The notes below the pieces were generated by a model. That model was not told the origin of the DNA. It made no database searches and saw only the letters and a program-made list of their open reading frames with translations. DNA of 64,000 bases from Calothrix membranacea FACHB-236 (GTDB lineage Bacteria > Cyanobacteriota > Cyanobacteriia > Cyanobacteriales > Nostocaceae), in the NCBI RefSeq assembly GCF_014696315.1, contig NZ_JACJPX010000001.1:62001-126000 (forward strand), written 5' to 3'. The translations under genes were made by a program, and so were the position numbers. Below, piece by piece: positions 17,846-26,853 of the stretch. Numbering within the stretch: position 1 is the first letter of the stretch; each line of letters starts with the position of its first letter.

Positions 17846-19756
17846 TTACAAAATTGTGCCTACTTCTTTCAAATAAACCCTTGTAAATGGTTCATCTTCT
17901 CCTAAGCTGTAATCTTCAATTAGCCCTTTACGACTAATTGAAATATTCTCTCCTTTTCTAATTACCACAGTAGAGCCTTCTAAGATATCCCGCGCTAACA
18001 TCATTTCCGTCTCGTTGGGATTATCAAGAACAACCATGTTACTACCTTGGTAAAATATTCCATCCTCTTCTAAAATCTCATCCTCATATTCAGCAATCAG
18101 TAAATCGAGTTTGGGATTACGTAAGAGACTTTGAACATTGCTATTGTAATTTTTGCTTAAAACTTTTTTCGACCGATTTACAAACAGTCCATCACGACAA
18201 ACAGCGCCAATTGTCCAATCAGGATGTTGTAAGAGAATATGGTCTATAGTTTCTTGCAACTCTTGCACTGAGATTTTGTTAAAGGTAATAATCGGTATTC
18301 TTGCCTCTGCACCTGACTCAAAAAATGTTCCTAAAATATGAGAAGGCACATCCACACTATCACCGACTGCCGGGTTCAGGTGCATCAAAATACCGGGTGC
18401 GGCATTGATTTCTAAAATGGCAAAGTTACCATCTTTCCAGGATTCCGAAAGGCTTTTGGTAATCACATCAATACCCAGACAAGTTAACCGGAAATGTTGG
18501 GCAATGTCCTGCGCCAAGATAATATTGTCATGATGAACCGTATGCGTGGCATTAATACTCATACCGCCGGCGGAGAGATTAGCTACTTTGCGAAGATAAA
18601 CAGTGCGGTCTTTTTCAATCACACTATCTAATGTCAAACGCTGTTCATTTAAGTACAATTCCATCGCTTCATCACGCTGGATTTTGCTCATTGGAGAAGT
18701 AGGAGTATCCCAACGTGCCGGTTTGCGGTTTTCTTGGCGAATTAACTCATCAATAGTGGAGTCGCCATCACCAACAACCGATGCTGGACGGCGTTCTGTA
18801 GCGGCGACAAATTTGCCATTAACGCACAGCAAGCGAAAATCTGCGCCGGATATACTTTTCTCCACAATAATCCGCGTGGATTGTTCTTCCGGAATCGCCG
18901 CCAGCGCCCTACTATAGGCAGATTCTAGTTCTTCCGAGTCTTGGACTTCGGCTGTCACACCAATTCCTTTGTGTCCGACTACAGGCTTTACTGCGACTGG
19001 ATAGCCGATTTCTCTGGCTACTGCTAAAGCGTCCTTTTCGGTATTGACAATATCACCTTCCGGTACGGGGAAACCCAAAGTTTTTAAGAAAGCCTTACAG
19101 TCGTCTTTGCGGGTAGTAAAGTCAGAGTCTATATGGCTATCGCAGTCAAAAGTCGTCGCAATACCACGAATATGTTTTTTGCCATAGCCGTACTGCGTTA
19201 ACCCTTCTTCCCACAGATAAAAACTAGGAATACCTTTTTCGTAAGCTGTTCGCAATAAAGCGTAAACTGTGGGGCCACCGTAGACAGATTGTCTAAATCT
19301 ATTTTGTAAACGTGCTAACTCATCCTCAAACAGAAAATCTGCATCTCGGTTGATAGCCTCAAACCAATCCCAAACAAAATAGACTACCCCTCTAGTTGTG
19401 CGTTCATGTAGAGATTGAATAGCAATCCGCAGATAATCTGAATTTGGTTGGATACTCCAGCGCGTGAGGTGCAAACCCATTTCCAGTTTGCCCACTTCCG
19501 ATAGAGTTTTGGCAAACAGATGGGCATAGGATTCGTATTCTTGATTGGCTAAAGTTGGGTAGCGATCGCTAATAATTGAAACATAGTCCTCAATGGGCAG
19601 AGGTTTTCTATACTCGGTTAGCACAAAGTTGAATACTAGGGCCCCTACTTCTAAATAGGGGTTGGGGCCCATGTAATGCTTGAACTTGAAAATATCGAAT
19701 ACGTCGGTTTTTCTGGCATTGATGCGGACTGCATCGGTGCTTGTTTCTTGAAGCAT
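17846..19756 (-). CDS. cphA2: cyanophycin synthetase 2 (CphA2 type, 636 aa)
   Basis: The N-terminal domain (about residues 1-160) and ATP-grasp domain (about 200-480) of cyanophycin synthetase are intact. Visible in the latter are YPVAVKPVVGHKGIGVT, the ATP-binding RIIVEKSISGADFRLL, and NFAILEINAAPGILMHLNP with Mg ligands. Classical CphA1 is about 870-900 aa and has a full Mur-ligase-like domain with a GTTGKT-type P-loop. Here only about 150 residues follow the ATP-grasp domain, without a P-loop. This size and loss match CphA2, which polymerises beta-aspartyl-arginine dipeptides rather than free Asp and Arg and so recycles cyanophycin breakdown products in nitrogen-fixing cyanobacteria. Cyanophycinase is encoded close by in the opposite direction. 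Confidence 0.92.
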   Translation of the reverse strand: MLQETSTDAVRINARKTDVFDIFKFKHYMGPNPYLEVGALVFNFVLTEYRKPLPIEDYVSIISDRYPTLANQEYESYAHLFAKTLSEVGKLEMGLHLTRWSIQPNSDYLRIAIQSLHERTTRGVVYFVWDWFEAINRDADFLFEDELARLQNRFRQSVYGGPTVYALLRTAYEKGIPSFYLWEEGLTQYGYGKKHIRGIATTFDCDSHIDSDFTTRKDDCKAFLKTLGFPVPEGDIVNTEKDALAVAREIGYPVAVKPVVGHKGIGVTAEVQDSEELESAYSRALAAIPEEQSTRIIVEKSISGADFRLLCVNGKFVAATERRPASVVGDGDSTIDELIRQENRKPARWDTPTSPMSKIQRDEAMELYLNEQRLTLDSVIEKDRTVYLRKVANLSAGGMSINATHTVHHDNIILAQDIAQHFRLTCLGIDVITKSLSESWKDGNFAILEINAAPGILMHLNPAVGDSVDVPSHILGTFFESGAEARIPIITFNKISVQELQETIDHILLQHPDWTIGAVCRDGLFVNRSKKVLSKNYNSNVQSLLRNPKLDLLIAEYEDEILEEDGIFYQGSNMVVLDNPNETEMMLARDILEGSTVVIRKGENISISRKGLIEDYSLGEDEPFTRVYLKEVGTIL

Positions 19757-20104
19757 TGATAATAAACCTCTAGCTAAACACCCTGAAGTCCGGACGCTGA
19801 ATTGCGTTTACCCAGACCTATCGATGATCAATTGATTTTTGTGTATTACTGGGGAAGCGATCGCTTAACGACTGTTCAGAGTATAAAACTCAACCCTTAC
19901 TGGCACAGCCTAACTCTACTGACAGGCTTTTTCAGCTATCCCAGGGTATAATAGCAATTTTTCTATTTTTATTACTAAATATGGAGTAGACAGAGAATAT
20001 TTTTTACCTTCAGGTCTCTGTCATCAAAAATATAACCTTTGAAAGGTGCAAACTACTTCTAAATTTTATATATCTAGAATACGAATCGTAATAGACAGCA
20101 AAGT
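19757..20104. other. 348-nt region between divergent cphA2 and the 67-aa gene
   Basis: It must hold the cphA2 promoter and that of the small gene. A TATAAT at 19947-19952 on the plus strand is the only clear -10-like box. I found no GTA-N8-TAC site for NtcA on inspection. Confidence 0.4.
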
Positions 20105-20308
20105 ATGAACAACACACAAATTTCTTTGAGAAATGAAGTTCGGCAACTTGCTGATGAAGCTTTTCACCAAAAGCTAATTTCTGGTCATGGAGATGGCCCA
20201 GACAGCAACGAATATCAAATAGTCTACCAGGGTAAACCTCGACATCTCCCACTAGAACAAGCACGTCTTTTCTTAGTTAACTTGCTTTACCGCAGCGGAC
20301 TGCATTAG
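20105..20308 (+). CDS. small conserved-looking protein (67 aa), unknown
   Basis: The peptide MNNTQISLRNEVRQLADEAF... is soluble, with a possible helix at the start and the segment PLEQARLFLVNLLYRSGLH at the end. It lies between cphA2 and cyanophycinase genes and is followed by a hairpin at 20412. I believe such short proteins are conserved near cyanobacterial genes of this type, but I cannot name a family. The opposite-strand frame over the same bases looks like a shadow. Confidence 0.6.
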   Translation: MNNTQISLRNEVRQLADEAFHQKLISGHGDGPDSNEYQIVYQGKPRHLPLEQARLFLVNLLYRSGLH

Positions 20309-20678
20309 ATAAGTCTGGATAGAAAAATCAAATTTCAATTCTTTGTACAATTCTTAGCAATTAACAAATACTCTGATGTTACTTGAATTTAGATAAGAAA
20401 ATAATTTACATAGCCTCTAGATTTTTTCTAGAGGCTTAGATATATGTAGCATCATAATCTATAAATTGTTTTTTTGTTTATTAAATGTTAAGTTTTTGTC
20501 CCAATAAAGCCTATCAAATAATCTATAACTTAAGTGTTTAAGACGACTTTAATTACTCTTAATCGTCAAGATTTGTGTTGTTTTTAAATTTAATTTACTA
20601 ATCTATCAAATGGATGATTTTATCTCTCTAATTGTCATGCTTTATTGAAAATACTTACATAAAATTTTAGGTGAGATC
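20309..20678. other. 370-nt AT-rich region upstream of cphB
   Basis: It contains a hairpin (20412-20436) in its first third, then AT-rich sequence with the partly repeated AAGACGAC and TCGTCAAG near 20539-20570. The cphB promoter is expected here; none is clear. Confidence 0.4.
20412..20436. terminator. hairpin after the 67-aa gene
   Basis: AGCCTCTAGA pairs perfectly with TCTAGAGGCT across five T. There is no following T-run on the plus strand; it may end the small transcript. Confidence 0.5.
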
Positions 20679-21533
20679 ATGGTGACGACCGATATTAAAC
20701 GGCAGTTAGTGATAATTGGTGGAGCTGAAGATAAAGAAGGAGATTGCCAAATATTAAGAGAGTTCCTCCGTCGTGCAGGAGGTACAAAGGCTCATATCGT
20801 CATTATGACAGCAGCAACAGAACTGCCTAGAGACGTTGGAGAAAATTATATTAGAGTCTTTGAACGCTTAGGAGCAGAAAAAGTTCGGATAATTGATACA
20901 GAAACTCGTGAAGATGCATCTTCATCAACAGCTTTGGAAGCACTTAATGATGCCACTGGAATATTTTTTACAGGAGGTGACCAAGCCCGCATCACTAGCA
21001 TTCTTAAGGACACTCAAATTGATGAAGCGATTCACAAGCGACTTGCTGAAGGTGTTGTAATAGCAGGTACAAGTGCTGGCGCGGCAGTTATGCCTGACAA
21101 AATGATTGTAGAAGGTGATTCAGAAACAAATCCACGAATTGAAATTGTTGATATGGGGCCGGGAATGGGCTTTTTACCAGGGGTAGTAATTGACCAACAT
21201 TTTTCACAGCGTGGTCGTTTAGGGCGTTTAATTTCTGCTTTGTTACAAGAACCCGCTGACTTAGGATTTGGGATTGATGAAAATACCGCTATGGTAGTTA
21301 CTGATAACCAAATTGAAGTGATTGGTGAAGGTGCAGTCACAATTGTTGATGAGTCAGAAGCTACACACAACAATATTGATGAGATTTTGAAGGATGAGCC
21401 ATTAGCAATTTTCGGAGCTAAACTTCATATTTTGCCACATGGCTACAAATTTGACTTGAGAACCCGCAAGCCTATTTTACAAAATGCCTCAATTGCTGAT
21501 GCTTCAGTACCAGTTGGTTCCGCAAGTAGCTAA
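20679..21533 (+). CDS. cphB: cyanophycinase
   Basis: A 284-aa serine exopeptidase of the S51-like family that cleaves cyanophycin into beta-Asp-Arg dipeptides. Visible are RQLVIIGGAEDKEGD at the start, FFTGGDQARI, the nucleophile serine in IAGTSAGAAVM, and DQHFSQRGRLGRL with the catalytic His region and substrate-binding Arg/Gln. GFGIDENTAMVV follows. Length and motifs are normal, so it should be active. Its product is the substrate of the CphA2 encoded nearby. The two genes are on opposite strands, about 920 nt apart, unlike the common cphB-cphA operon order. Confidence 0.96.
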   Translation: MVTTDIKRQLVIIGGAEDKEGDCQILREFLRRAGGTKAHIVIMTAATELPRDVGENYIRVFERLGAEKVRIIDTETREDASSSTALEALNDATGIFFTGGDQARITSILKDTQIDEAIHKRLAEGVVIAGTSAGAAVMPDKMIVEGDSETNPRIEIVDMGPGMGFLPGVVIDQHFSQRGRLGRLISALLQEPADLGFGIDENTAMVVTDNQIEVIGEGAVTIVDESEATHNNIDEILKDEPLAIFGAKLHILPHGYKFDLRTRKPILQNASIADASVPVGSASS

Positions 21534-21601
21534 CTTTTATTAGATACTAATGAATTAACTGGAGAGTAAATATTTTTTAGTAATGTTTATCTTCTACACA
21601 T

Positions 21602-21660
21602 CCCCCAACTAACTTGAAGAAGAGGAAATAAATCCTTATTCTCAAGAAGTTAGGGGGATT
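21602..21660. repeat. imperfect inverted repeat after cphB
   Basis: TCCCCCAACTAACTTGAAG is mirrored by CTCAAGAAGTTAGGGGGA about 20 nt further on. A related hairpin occurs at 41526. It may act as cphB terminator structure or be a dispersed repeat. Confidence 0.5.
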
Positions 21661-21759
21661 AACAACATTATTTTTAAAACTTAAGAACATCTAATTCAGG
21701 AATTTGGTCTTTAATCAAAAATAATTTTTAGGGTAATTTCCAAAAGGAATTGAGAAACA

Positions 21760-23430
21760 ATGTCTGCTTTAATTGAATTTAAATTATTTGCGCCACGTAA
21801 CCATAAAGCCTCATTAATCGGGTCTTTTACTGATTGGCAAGAAACGCCAATGGAGAAACATGATGATGGTTATTTTTATACTCAATTAAATTTAGAAGAC
21901 GGTATTTATCAATATAAGTTTCGTGTACAAACACAAAGTCCTAATTTTTCGCCTGATCAATGGGTAGAAGTCATTGACCCCTACGCTACTGATGTTAATG
22001 AGCAAGAAAAAGTAGGCATATTACAAATTAAAAATGGCAGACGTATAGTAGATAGTTATGTTTGGCAACATGATGATATTCCTCTGCCAGAAAATCAGGA
22101 ATTAGTTATATATGAAATGCACATTGCTGATTTTACTGGCGGTGAAGTAGACAGTGATAAAAGAGGAAAATATCTAGATGCTATTGAAAAGCTAGATTAT
22201 CTGCGTGATTTAGGAATCAATGCAGTTGAATTAATGCCAGTAAATGAGTATCCAGGTGATTATAGCTGGGGCTATAAAGTCCGCCACTTTTTTGCCACAG
22301 AATCTAGCTATGGCTCAACAGCAGATTTAAAGCAATTCATTGATGAGTGCCATAGTAGAGGTATTCGGGTTTTCATGGATGGCATTTATAACCATACTGA
22401 TGAAGAATGCCCGCTAATGCTGATAGATAGAAACTATTGGTACTATGAATACATGCATTATCCAGAAGACCCGGATAATTATTGGGGGCCAGAGTTTAAC
22501 TATGATAATTATGATGAAAAATTAGACGTTAAACCTGCTTGGAAATATGTCGGAGATGTGGTGCGTTTTTGGGTTCAAGAATATCACATTGATGGCATTC
22601 GTTTTGATGCAGTGCGTCAATTAGCAAACTTTGAATTTCTGCATTGGCTTGCCCAACAAGCAAAAAAGAATACTGCACCTAAACCGTTTTATAATATTGC
22701 AGAACATATTCCTGATACCAGCAAAGTTACAACACCAGAGGGGCCACTTGATGCTTGCTGGCATGAAAGTTTTCACTACTTTATAGTTCCCTATGTTTGT
22801 GGTGAAAAATTTGAATTAGATCATCTCAAACAAGTTTTAGATCCAACACAGCAAGGTTATAAAACTGGTAGAAATACCATAAATTATTTGGCAACTCACG
22901 ACCGCGAACGGTTATTTAGAGAATTAGGTAATCGAGGTATCTTTGACGAAGCTGCATTTACAAGAGCTAAATTAGCAGCGGCGCTGTTAATGACAGCAAT
23001 GGGTATACCAATGCTGTGGATGGGTGAAGAGTTTGGCGAACACAAGCGAAAAAGCGAAAGTGTGACTCAGCCTAAGAAAATAGCTTGGCCTTTGTTAGAA
23101 AATGACGAAAATCGTGATTTATGGCAATATTACCAACAACTTATCACCCTACGGAAACATAATTTAGCCCTGCAAAGTGACAACATAGATTTTTTCTGTG
23201 AAGATGCAGACGCAAAACTTCTAGCATATGTCCGTTGGCATCACCAAGGTTCTAAAGTTGTGGTTGTGGTAAATTTCAACGAGCAGAAGATTACCGATTA
23301 TTGCATTGCCAACTTCCCAAACGCTGAACATTGGCAAGATTGGTTTACTCACACTGAGGTAGAAGTGGGTCAAGATGGTTTGGTGACAAACCTACAACCT
23401 TACACAGCTAAGATATATGTTAGCCAGTAG
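21760..23430 (+). CDS. GH13 alpha-amylase/branching-enzyme-like protein (paralogue 2)
   Basis: A 556-aa paralogue of the protein at 14777 with the same domain order: E-set/CBM48-like N-domain (SLIGSFTDWQETPM), GH13 barrel and C-terminal beta domain ending PYTAKIYVSQ. Catalytic positions are kept: Asp in DGIRFDAVRQ (about 281), Glu in YNIAEHIPD (about 315), Asp in ATHDRERL (about 380). The two proteins differ most around the substrate-side loops after DGIYNH, so specificity may have diverged. AAGGA precedes the ATG by about 12 nt. Both are cytoplasmic glucan-active enzymes by inference. Confidence 0.88.
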   Translation: MSALIEFKLFAPRNHKASLIGSFTDWQETPMEKHDDGYFYTQLNLEDGIYQYKFRVQTQSPNFSPDQWVEVIDPYATDVNEQEKVGILQIKNGRRIVDSYVWQHDDIPLPENQELVIYEMHIADFTGGEVDSDKRGKYLDAIEKLDYLRDLGINAVELMPVNEYPGDYSWGYKVRHFFATESSYGSTADLKQFIDECHSRGIRVFMDGIYNHTDEECPLMLIDRNYWYYEYMHYPEDPDNYWGPEFNYDNYDEKLDVKPAWKYVGDVVRFWVQEYHIDGIRFDAVRQLANFEFLHWLAQQAKKNTAPKPFYNIAEHIPDTSKVTTPEGPLDACWHESFHYFIVPYVCGEKFELDHLKQVLDPTQQGYKTGRNTINYLATHDRERLFRELGNRGIFDEAAFTRAKLAAALLMTAMGIPMLWMGEEFGEHKRKSESVTQPKKIAWPLLENDENRDLWQYYQQLITLRKHNLALQSDNIDFFCEDADAKLLAYVRWHHQGSKVVVVVNFNEQKITDYCIANFPNAEHWQDWFTHTEVEVGQDGLVTNLQPYTAKIYVSQ

Positions 23431-23677
23431 TGGGAAAACTGCTGAGGTGAAACTGCTGCGTACTGAGTTAAAATACCCGCCACCATGAGAGAGAAATCTA
23501 CCAACTACAGGAGAACAGATTAATATCTCTCTTCTCCAACCCTTAGGGCTTGTTGTCTAGCTAGTTATTCTTGACTCAGAACTAACCCCAGTAAAGTTGA
23601 TTCACCCCACAGCTTGAGGGCTGTGATATTATTAGAGACTGCTGCATAAATTTAGAAAACTAGAAATTAGATTGATC

Positions 23678-23947
23678 ATGGCTCTGACGCAACAGCGCAA
23701 ACAAGAACTCATTTCGAGCTATCAAGTTCACGAAACCGATACCGGCTCTGCCGATGTCCAAATTGCTATGCTTACTGAGCGCATCAACCGCCTCAGCGAA
23801 CATTTGCAAGCAAATAAAAAAGACCACTCTTCCCGCAGAGGATTGTTGAAGTTGATTGGTCATCGTAAGCGTCTGCTTTCCTATGTACAAGCGGAAAGCC
23901 GGGAAAAATATCAAGCTTTAATTGCTCGTCTGGGAATTCGTGGTTAA
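23678..23947 (+). CDS. rpsO: 30S ribosomal protein S15
   Basis: An 89-aa protein that binds 16S rRNA early in small-subunit assembly. The signature [22 protein letters not shown] and the [15 protein letters not shown] helix are clear. A TTG two codons upstream is open, but ATG 23678 (MALTQQRK) is the family start. The PAM68-like gene starts 11 nt after the stop and is likely co-transcribed. Confidence 0.97.
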   Translation: MALTQQRKQELISSYQVHETDTGSADVQIAMLTERINRLSEHLQANKKDHSSRRGLLKLIGHRKRLLSYVQAESREKYQALIARLGIRG

Positions 23948-23958
23948 GGATACCGCTT

Positions 23959-24429
23959 ATGTCTGCTGAAGAATCGGAACGTAGCCGCTTACCTTTTGAA
24001 CCGAATAAAAAGAACCCAAAACCAGCCAAAGCTAAGAGTCAACCACCAGTAAAGCCAAAAGCATCTCAGGGAAAGACAAGCAAGCAGCCACCTTTTAACA
24101 AAGAGGAAATGGCAATCCCAAAAGTTGTTAGCCAGCGGATGATTCGACGAGTAGCCGCTTTCTGCGGTATACCCACGGCTTTGGGAATTTCTACCTTGGT
24201 AGCCAGCTATTTGCTGACCATCTATACCGATATCAAACTACCTCCCATTGCTGTGTTATTGGTAAACATGGGATTGTTTGGTATAGGGGTATTGGGGATA
24301 ACCTATGGTGTACTCTCTGCCTCTTGGGATGAAGAAAGAGTAGGCAGTTGGCTGGGTATTGGAGAGTTCGGCACCAATTGGGGACGCATGGTGGCAGTTT
24401 GGCGCGAAACTCGGCAAAATAAGGTTTGA
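23959..24429 (+). CDS. PAM68-family photosystem II assembly protein
   Basis: A 156-aa protein with a Lys/Pro-rich, cytosolic N-terminus (residues 1-60), two membrane spans (about 70-90 and 98-120) and the conserved tail SASWDEERVGSWLGIGEFG. This is the layout of PAM68 (DUF3464), which assists early assembly of photosystem II and chlorophyll insertion into CP43/CP47. It follows rpsO by 11 nt, an arrangement I recall as common in cyanobacteria. Confidence 0.9.
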   Translation: MSAEESERSRLPFEPNKKNPKPAKAKSQPPVKPKASQGKTSKQPPFNKEEMAIPKVVSQRMIRRVAAFCGIPTALGISTLVASYLLTIYTDIKLPPIAVLLVNMGLFGIGVLGITYGVLSASWDEERVGSWLGIGEFGTNWGRMVAVWRETRQNKV

Positions 24430-24837
24430 TATATTAGCGCTCAGGCAACAGAAAACTGTAATATTGGGTAAATTTTAAAGTGGATGTTGAGGTTAAGATT
24501 GCAAAACTTCAACATTGCTAATTAAAAATTTATGATTTTTTTTAACCCCAGTATTCAGTAACAGAGCCACTGAGCGCTATATTTTTTATATAGATATTTT
24601 TGCGTAACCTTTGAATATTAAATGGTTACGCCCCTAAGAGTATGTTTATACAAAAGGATTAACTAGGGTGCTTTGCGGCAATGAACAGGCCTAAGACCTA
24701 GAGTAAATATAAATTCTGCCGTAACGCAGATTCTTTACAGGAATAGTTTAAATAGCATTTGTATTCATTCTATAAAACTGAGTTTACTCACTCAAGATTT
24801 TGTTAACAAACAACTCAAGTAATTAGGGAATTTAATC
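24430..24837. other. 408-nt region upstream of the second DAHP synthase
   Basis: An inverted repeat GCGTAACC (24602-24609) / GGTTACGC (24624-24631) with a 14-nt AT-rich loop stands out; it could be an operator or a terminator-like stem. The rest is AT-rich, with no gene seen. Confidence 0.45.
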
Positions 24838-25896
24838 ATGATTGTCGTAATGAAAGTTGGTTCCCCAGAAGCAGAAATCAATCGGATTAACGATGAATTA
24901 ACTAGCTGGGGACTGACTCCAGAAAAAATTGTTGGTAAGCACAAAGTAGTTATTGGTTTAGTCGGTGAGACTGCTGACTTAGATCCTCTACAAATTCAGG
25001 AAGTTAGCCCTTGGATTGAGCAAGTTTTGCGTGTAGAGTTGCCCTATAAACGAGCTAGTCGTCAGTACCGTCATGGGGAAGCTTCGGATGTTGTAGTCAA
25101 CACCCCTGATGGCCCGGTGGTATTTGGCGAACATCACCCTGTAGTAGTGGTTGCTGGCCCCTGTTCTGTAGAAAATGAGGACATGATTATTGAGACAGCC
25201 CAGCGTGTGAAAGCTTCTGGAGCCAAGTTTTTGCGCGGTGGTGCATACAAACCCCGCACTTCACCTTATGCTTTCCAAGGACACGGCGAGAGTGCTTTGG
25301 AATTATTGGCAAAGGCTAGAGAAGCTAGCGGTTTAGGCGTAATTACAGAAGTAATGGACGCTGCTGACCTGGATAAAATCGCGGAAGTTGCGGATATGAT
25401 CCAGGTAGGTGCAAGAAATATGCAGAATTTCTCCCTGCTCAAAAAAGTGGGAGCGCAATCGAAACCTGTGCTATTAAAGCGCGGTATGGCAGCTACTATT
25501 GAAGATTGGTTAATGGCTGCTGAGTATGTTTTGGCGGCGGGAAATCCGAATGTAGTTTTATGTGAACGCGGAATTCGCACTTTTGACCGCCAGTACACTC
25601 GCAATACCCTGGATTTATCGGTAGTACCAGTTTTACGGAAGCTCACTCACCTACCAATTATGATTGACCCGAGTCATGGCACAGGTTGGTCTGAGTTTGT
25701 TCCTTCTATGGCAATGGCCGCGATCGCAGCTGGATCTGATTCTCTCATGATTGAGGTTCACCCCAACCCGAAAAAAGCTATGTCAGATGGGCCGCAATCT
25801 CTCACACCAGATGCTTTCGACCACTTGATGCAAGAATTAGGCGTTATTGGTAAGGCTGTAGGACGCTGGGAGTCTGCTGCAGTTGCGTTAGCGTAG
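24838..25896 (+). CDS. aroF: DAHP synthase, type I-beta with N-terminal regulatory domain
   Basis: A 352-aa enzyme for the same reaction as the gene at 16693 but from the other class. Residues 1-70 form a ferredoxin-like regulatory domain (IVVMKVGSPEAEINRINDEL), as in Thermotoga DAHP synthase. The barrel shows VVVAGPCSVENEDM, KFLRGGAYKPRTSPYAFQG, QVGARNMQNF, LLKRGMAATIEDWL, and IDPSHGTGW plus IEVHPNPKKAMSDGPQSL for the metal site. In this class the N-domain mediates inhibition by Tyr or Phe. Full length, well-formed start. Together with the other copy it gives two independently controlled entries to the pathway. Confidence 0.95.
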   Translation: MIVVMKVGSPEAEINRINDELTSWGLTPEKIVGKHKVVIGLVGETADLDPLQIQEVSPWIEQVLRVELPYKRASRQYRHGEASDVVVNTPDGPVVFGEHHPVVVVAGPCSVENEDMIIETAQRVKASGAKFLRGGAYKPRTSPYAFQGHGESALELLAKAREASGLGVITEVMDAADLDKIAEVADMIQVGARNMQNFSLLKKVGAQSKPVLLKRGMAATIEDWLMAAEYVLAAGNPNVVLCERGIRTFDRQYTRNTLDLSVVPVLRKLTHLPIMIDPSHGTGWSEFVPSMAMAAIAAGSDSLMIEVHPNPKKAMSDGPQSLTPDAFDHLMQELGVIGKAVGRWESAAVALA

Positions 25897-25898
25897 TG

Positions 25899-25980
25899 GG
25901 TGGGGAATGGGGACTGGGGATTGGGGATTGGGTAATGGGTAATGGGTAATGGGTAATGGGTAATGGGTAATGGGGGAGAA
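25899..25980. repeat. short tandem heptamer repeats (STRR type)
   Basis: GGGGATT/GGGGACT units are followed by five or more TAATGGG heptamers, just after the DAHP synthase stop. Confidence 0.75.
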
Positions 25981-26057
25981 ATAAAATACCTTTTGACCCT
26001 TGACCCTTCAGTACAGACGCGATTAATCGCGTCTCTGCAAGGCTTGACCAATTTCAC

Positions 26058-26684
26058 TTATTTTTCGGCTAAAATCGCGTAAATTTCGCGTTTTGCGTTT
26101 TCTAAGAGTTCACGTACTCGCTTAATTCGCTCTACATTACCGCTGCGCGCAACTTGCACCACAGCACCCGCTAGTTCCGTGGCTGCATTTCGCAGCTCGA
26201 TAAACTCTTGAGGTTTACCTGACATAAAGCTTTTGAAGACATCCCAGGGAGAGTCTGAGGTTTCCTGCTGGGTACGTTCTGCTAAGAGTTGTCTGCCTTC
26301 ATCTGTAATTGTATAAATTCGCTTACCGCCTTCTTGGGAACTCCGCAAATACCCTCCTTCTTCGAGCATTTGGAGTGTGGGATAAACTGAGCCAGGGCTG
26401 AGTTTGCGAAAACCTCCATAGCGGCTTTCCATTTCTTTAATCAGGTCGTAACCGTGACTAGGATGCTCGGATAACAATTCCAGCAGGATGAATTTAATAT
26501 CACCTCGACGAGTTCGGTATTCATCTTTCCAAGCACCACCAAACATTTCATTGCCAAAGTGCTGCTCGTGATGTTTACCGTGATGCTGGCGATGGTGGAA
26601 GCAAGAACTGACAAGGCTGAGGTCATCATCGCTGGCTCCAGCCCATGCATGTACTGGAAAACGGGAACGAAAGTGTCTAAACAT
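26058..26684 (-). CDS. PadR-family transcriptional regulator with His-rich N-terminus
   Basis: The winged-helix PadR domain spans about residues 55-135 (RGDIKFILLELLSEHPSHGY, then LSPGSVYPTLQMLEEGGYL and YTITDEGRQLL). A C-terminal helical region for dimerisation follows. Residues 25-45 are rich in histidine (HHRQHHGKHHEQHF), which suggests metal sensing or is a metal-binding tail; that is inference. The frame opens six codons upstream at 26702; ATG 26684 (MFRHFRSRF) is chosen. Palindromic CGATATATCG sites at 26717-26746 lie just upstream, so autorepression is likely. A second PadR gene lies upstream in the same direction. Confidence 0.9.
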   Translation of the reverse strand: MFRHFRSRFPVHAWAGASDDDLSLVSSCFHHRQHHGKHHEQHFGNEMFGGAWKDEYRTRRGDIKFILLELLSEHPSHGYDLIKEMESRYGGFRKLSPGSVYPTLQMLEEGGYLRSSQEGGKRIYTITDEGRQLLAERTQQETSDSPWDVFKSFMSGKPQEFIELRNAATELAGAVVQVARSGNVERIKRVRELLENAKREIYAILAEK

Positions 26685-26716
26685 CAATAAATTTCCAATC
26701 AACTTTCTCTACTATA

Positions 26717-26750
26717 CGATATATCGGAATATATCGCGATATATCGGAAT
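26717..26750. promoter_or_regulatory. tandem palindromic operator, probable PadR site
   Basis: CGATATATCGGAAT occurs twice with a 20-bp period (26717-26730, 26737-26750). Between and overlapping them is the 16-bp palindrome ATATATCGCGATATAT (26729-26744). The site is 33 nt before the PadR start. Confidence 0.7.
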
Positions 26751-26853
26751 AGAATTTTGTTGATTTTTTATTGTCTGCTGGGTATATCAGAGAAAATTAG
26801 AATAAAAGGCAAATAATATGAGTAAATCCTAGATAAATAGGCTAAAAATTCAA

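Noticed and set aside
17846-19756. Classical CphA1 cyanophycin synthetase
   Set aside because: Too short and lacks the P-loop of the Mur-ligase-like domain; CphA2 fits better.
20105-20678. NtcA site GTA-N8-TAC near cphB
   Set aside because: No match with the right spacing found on reading the region.
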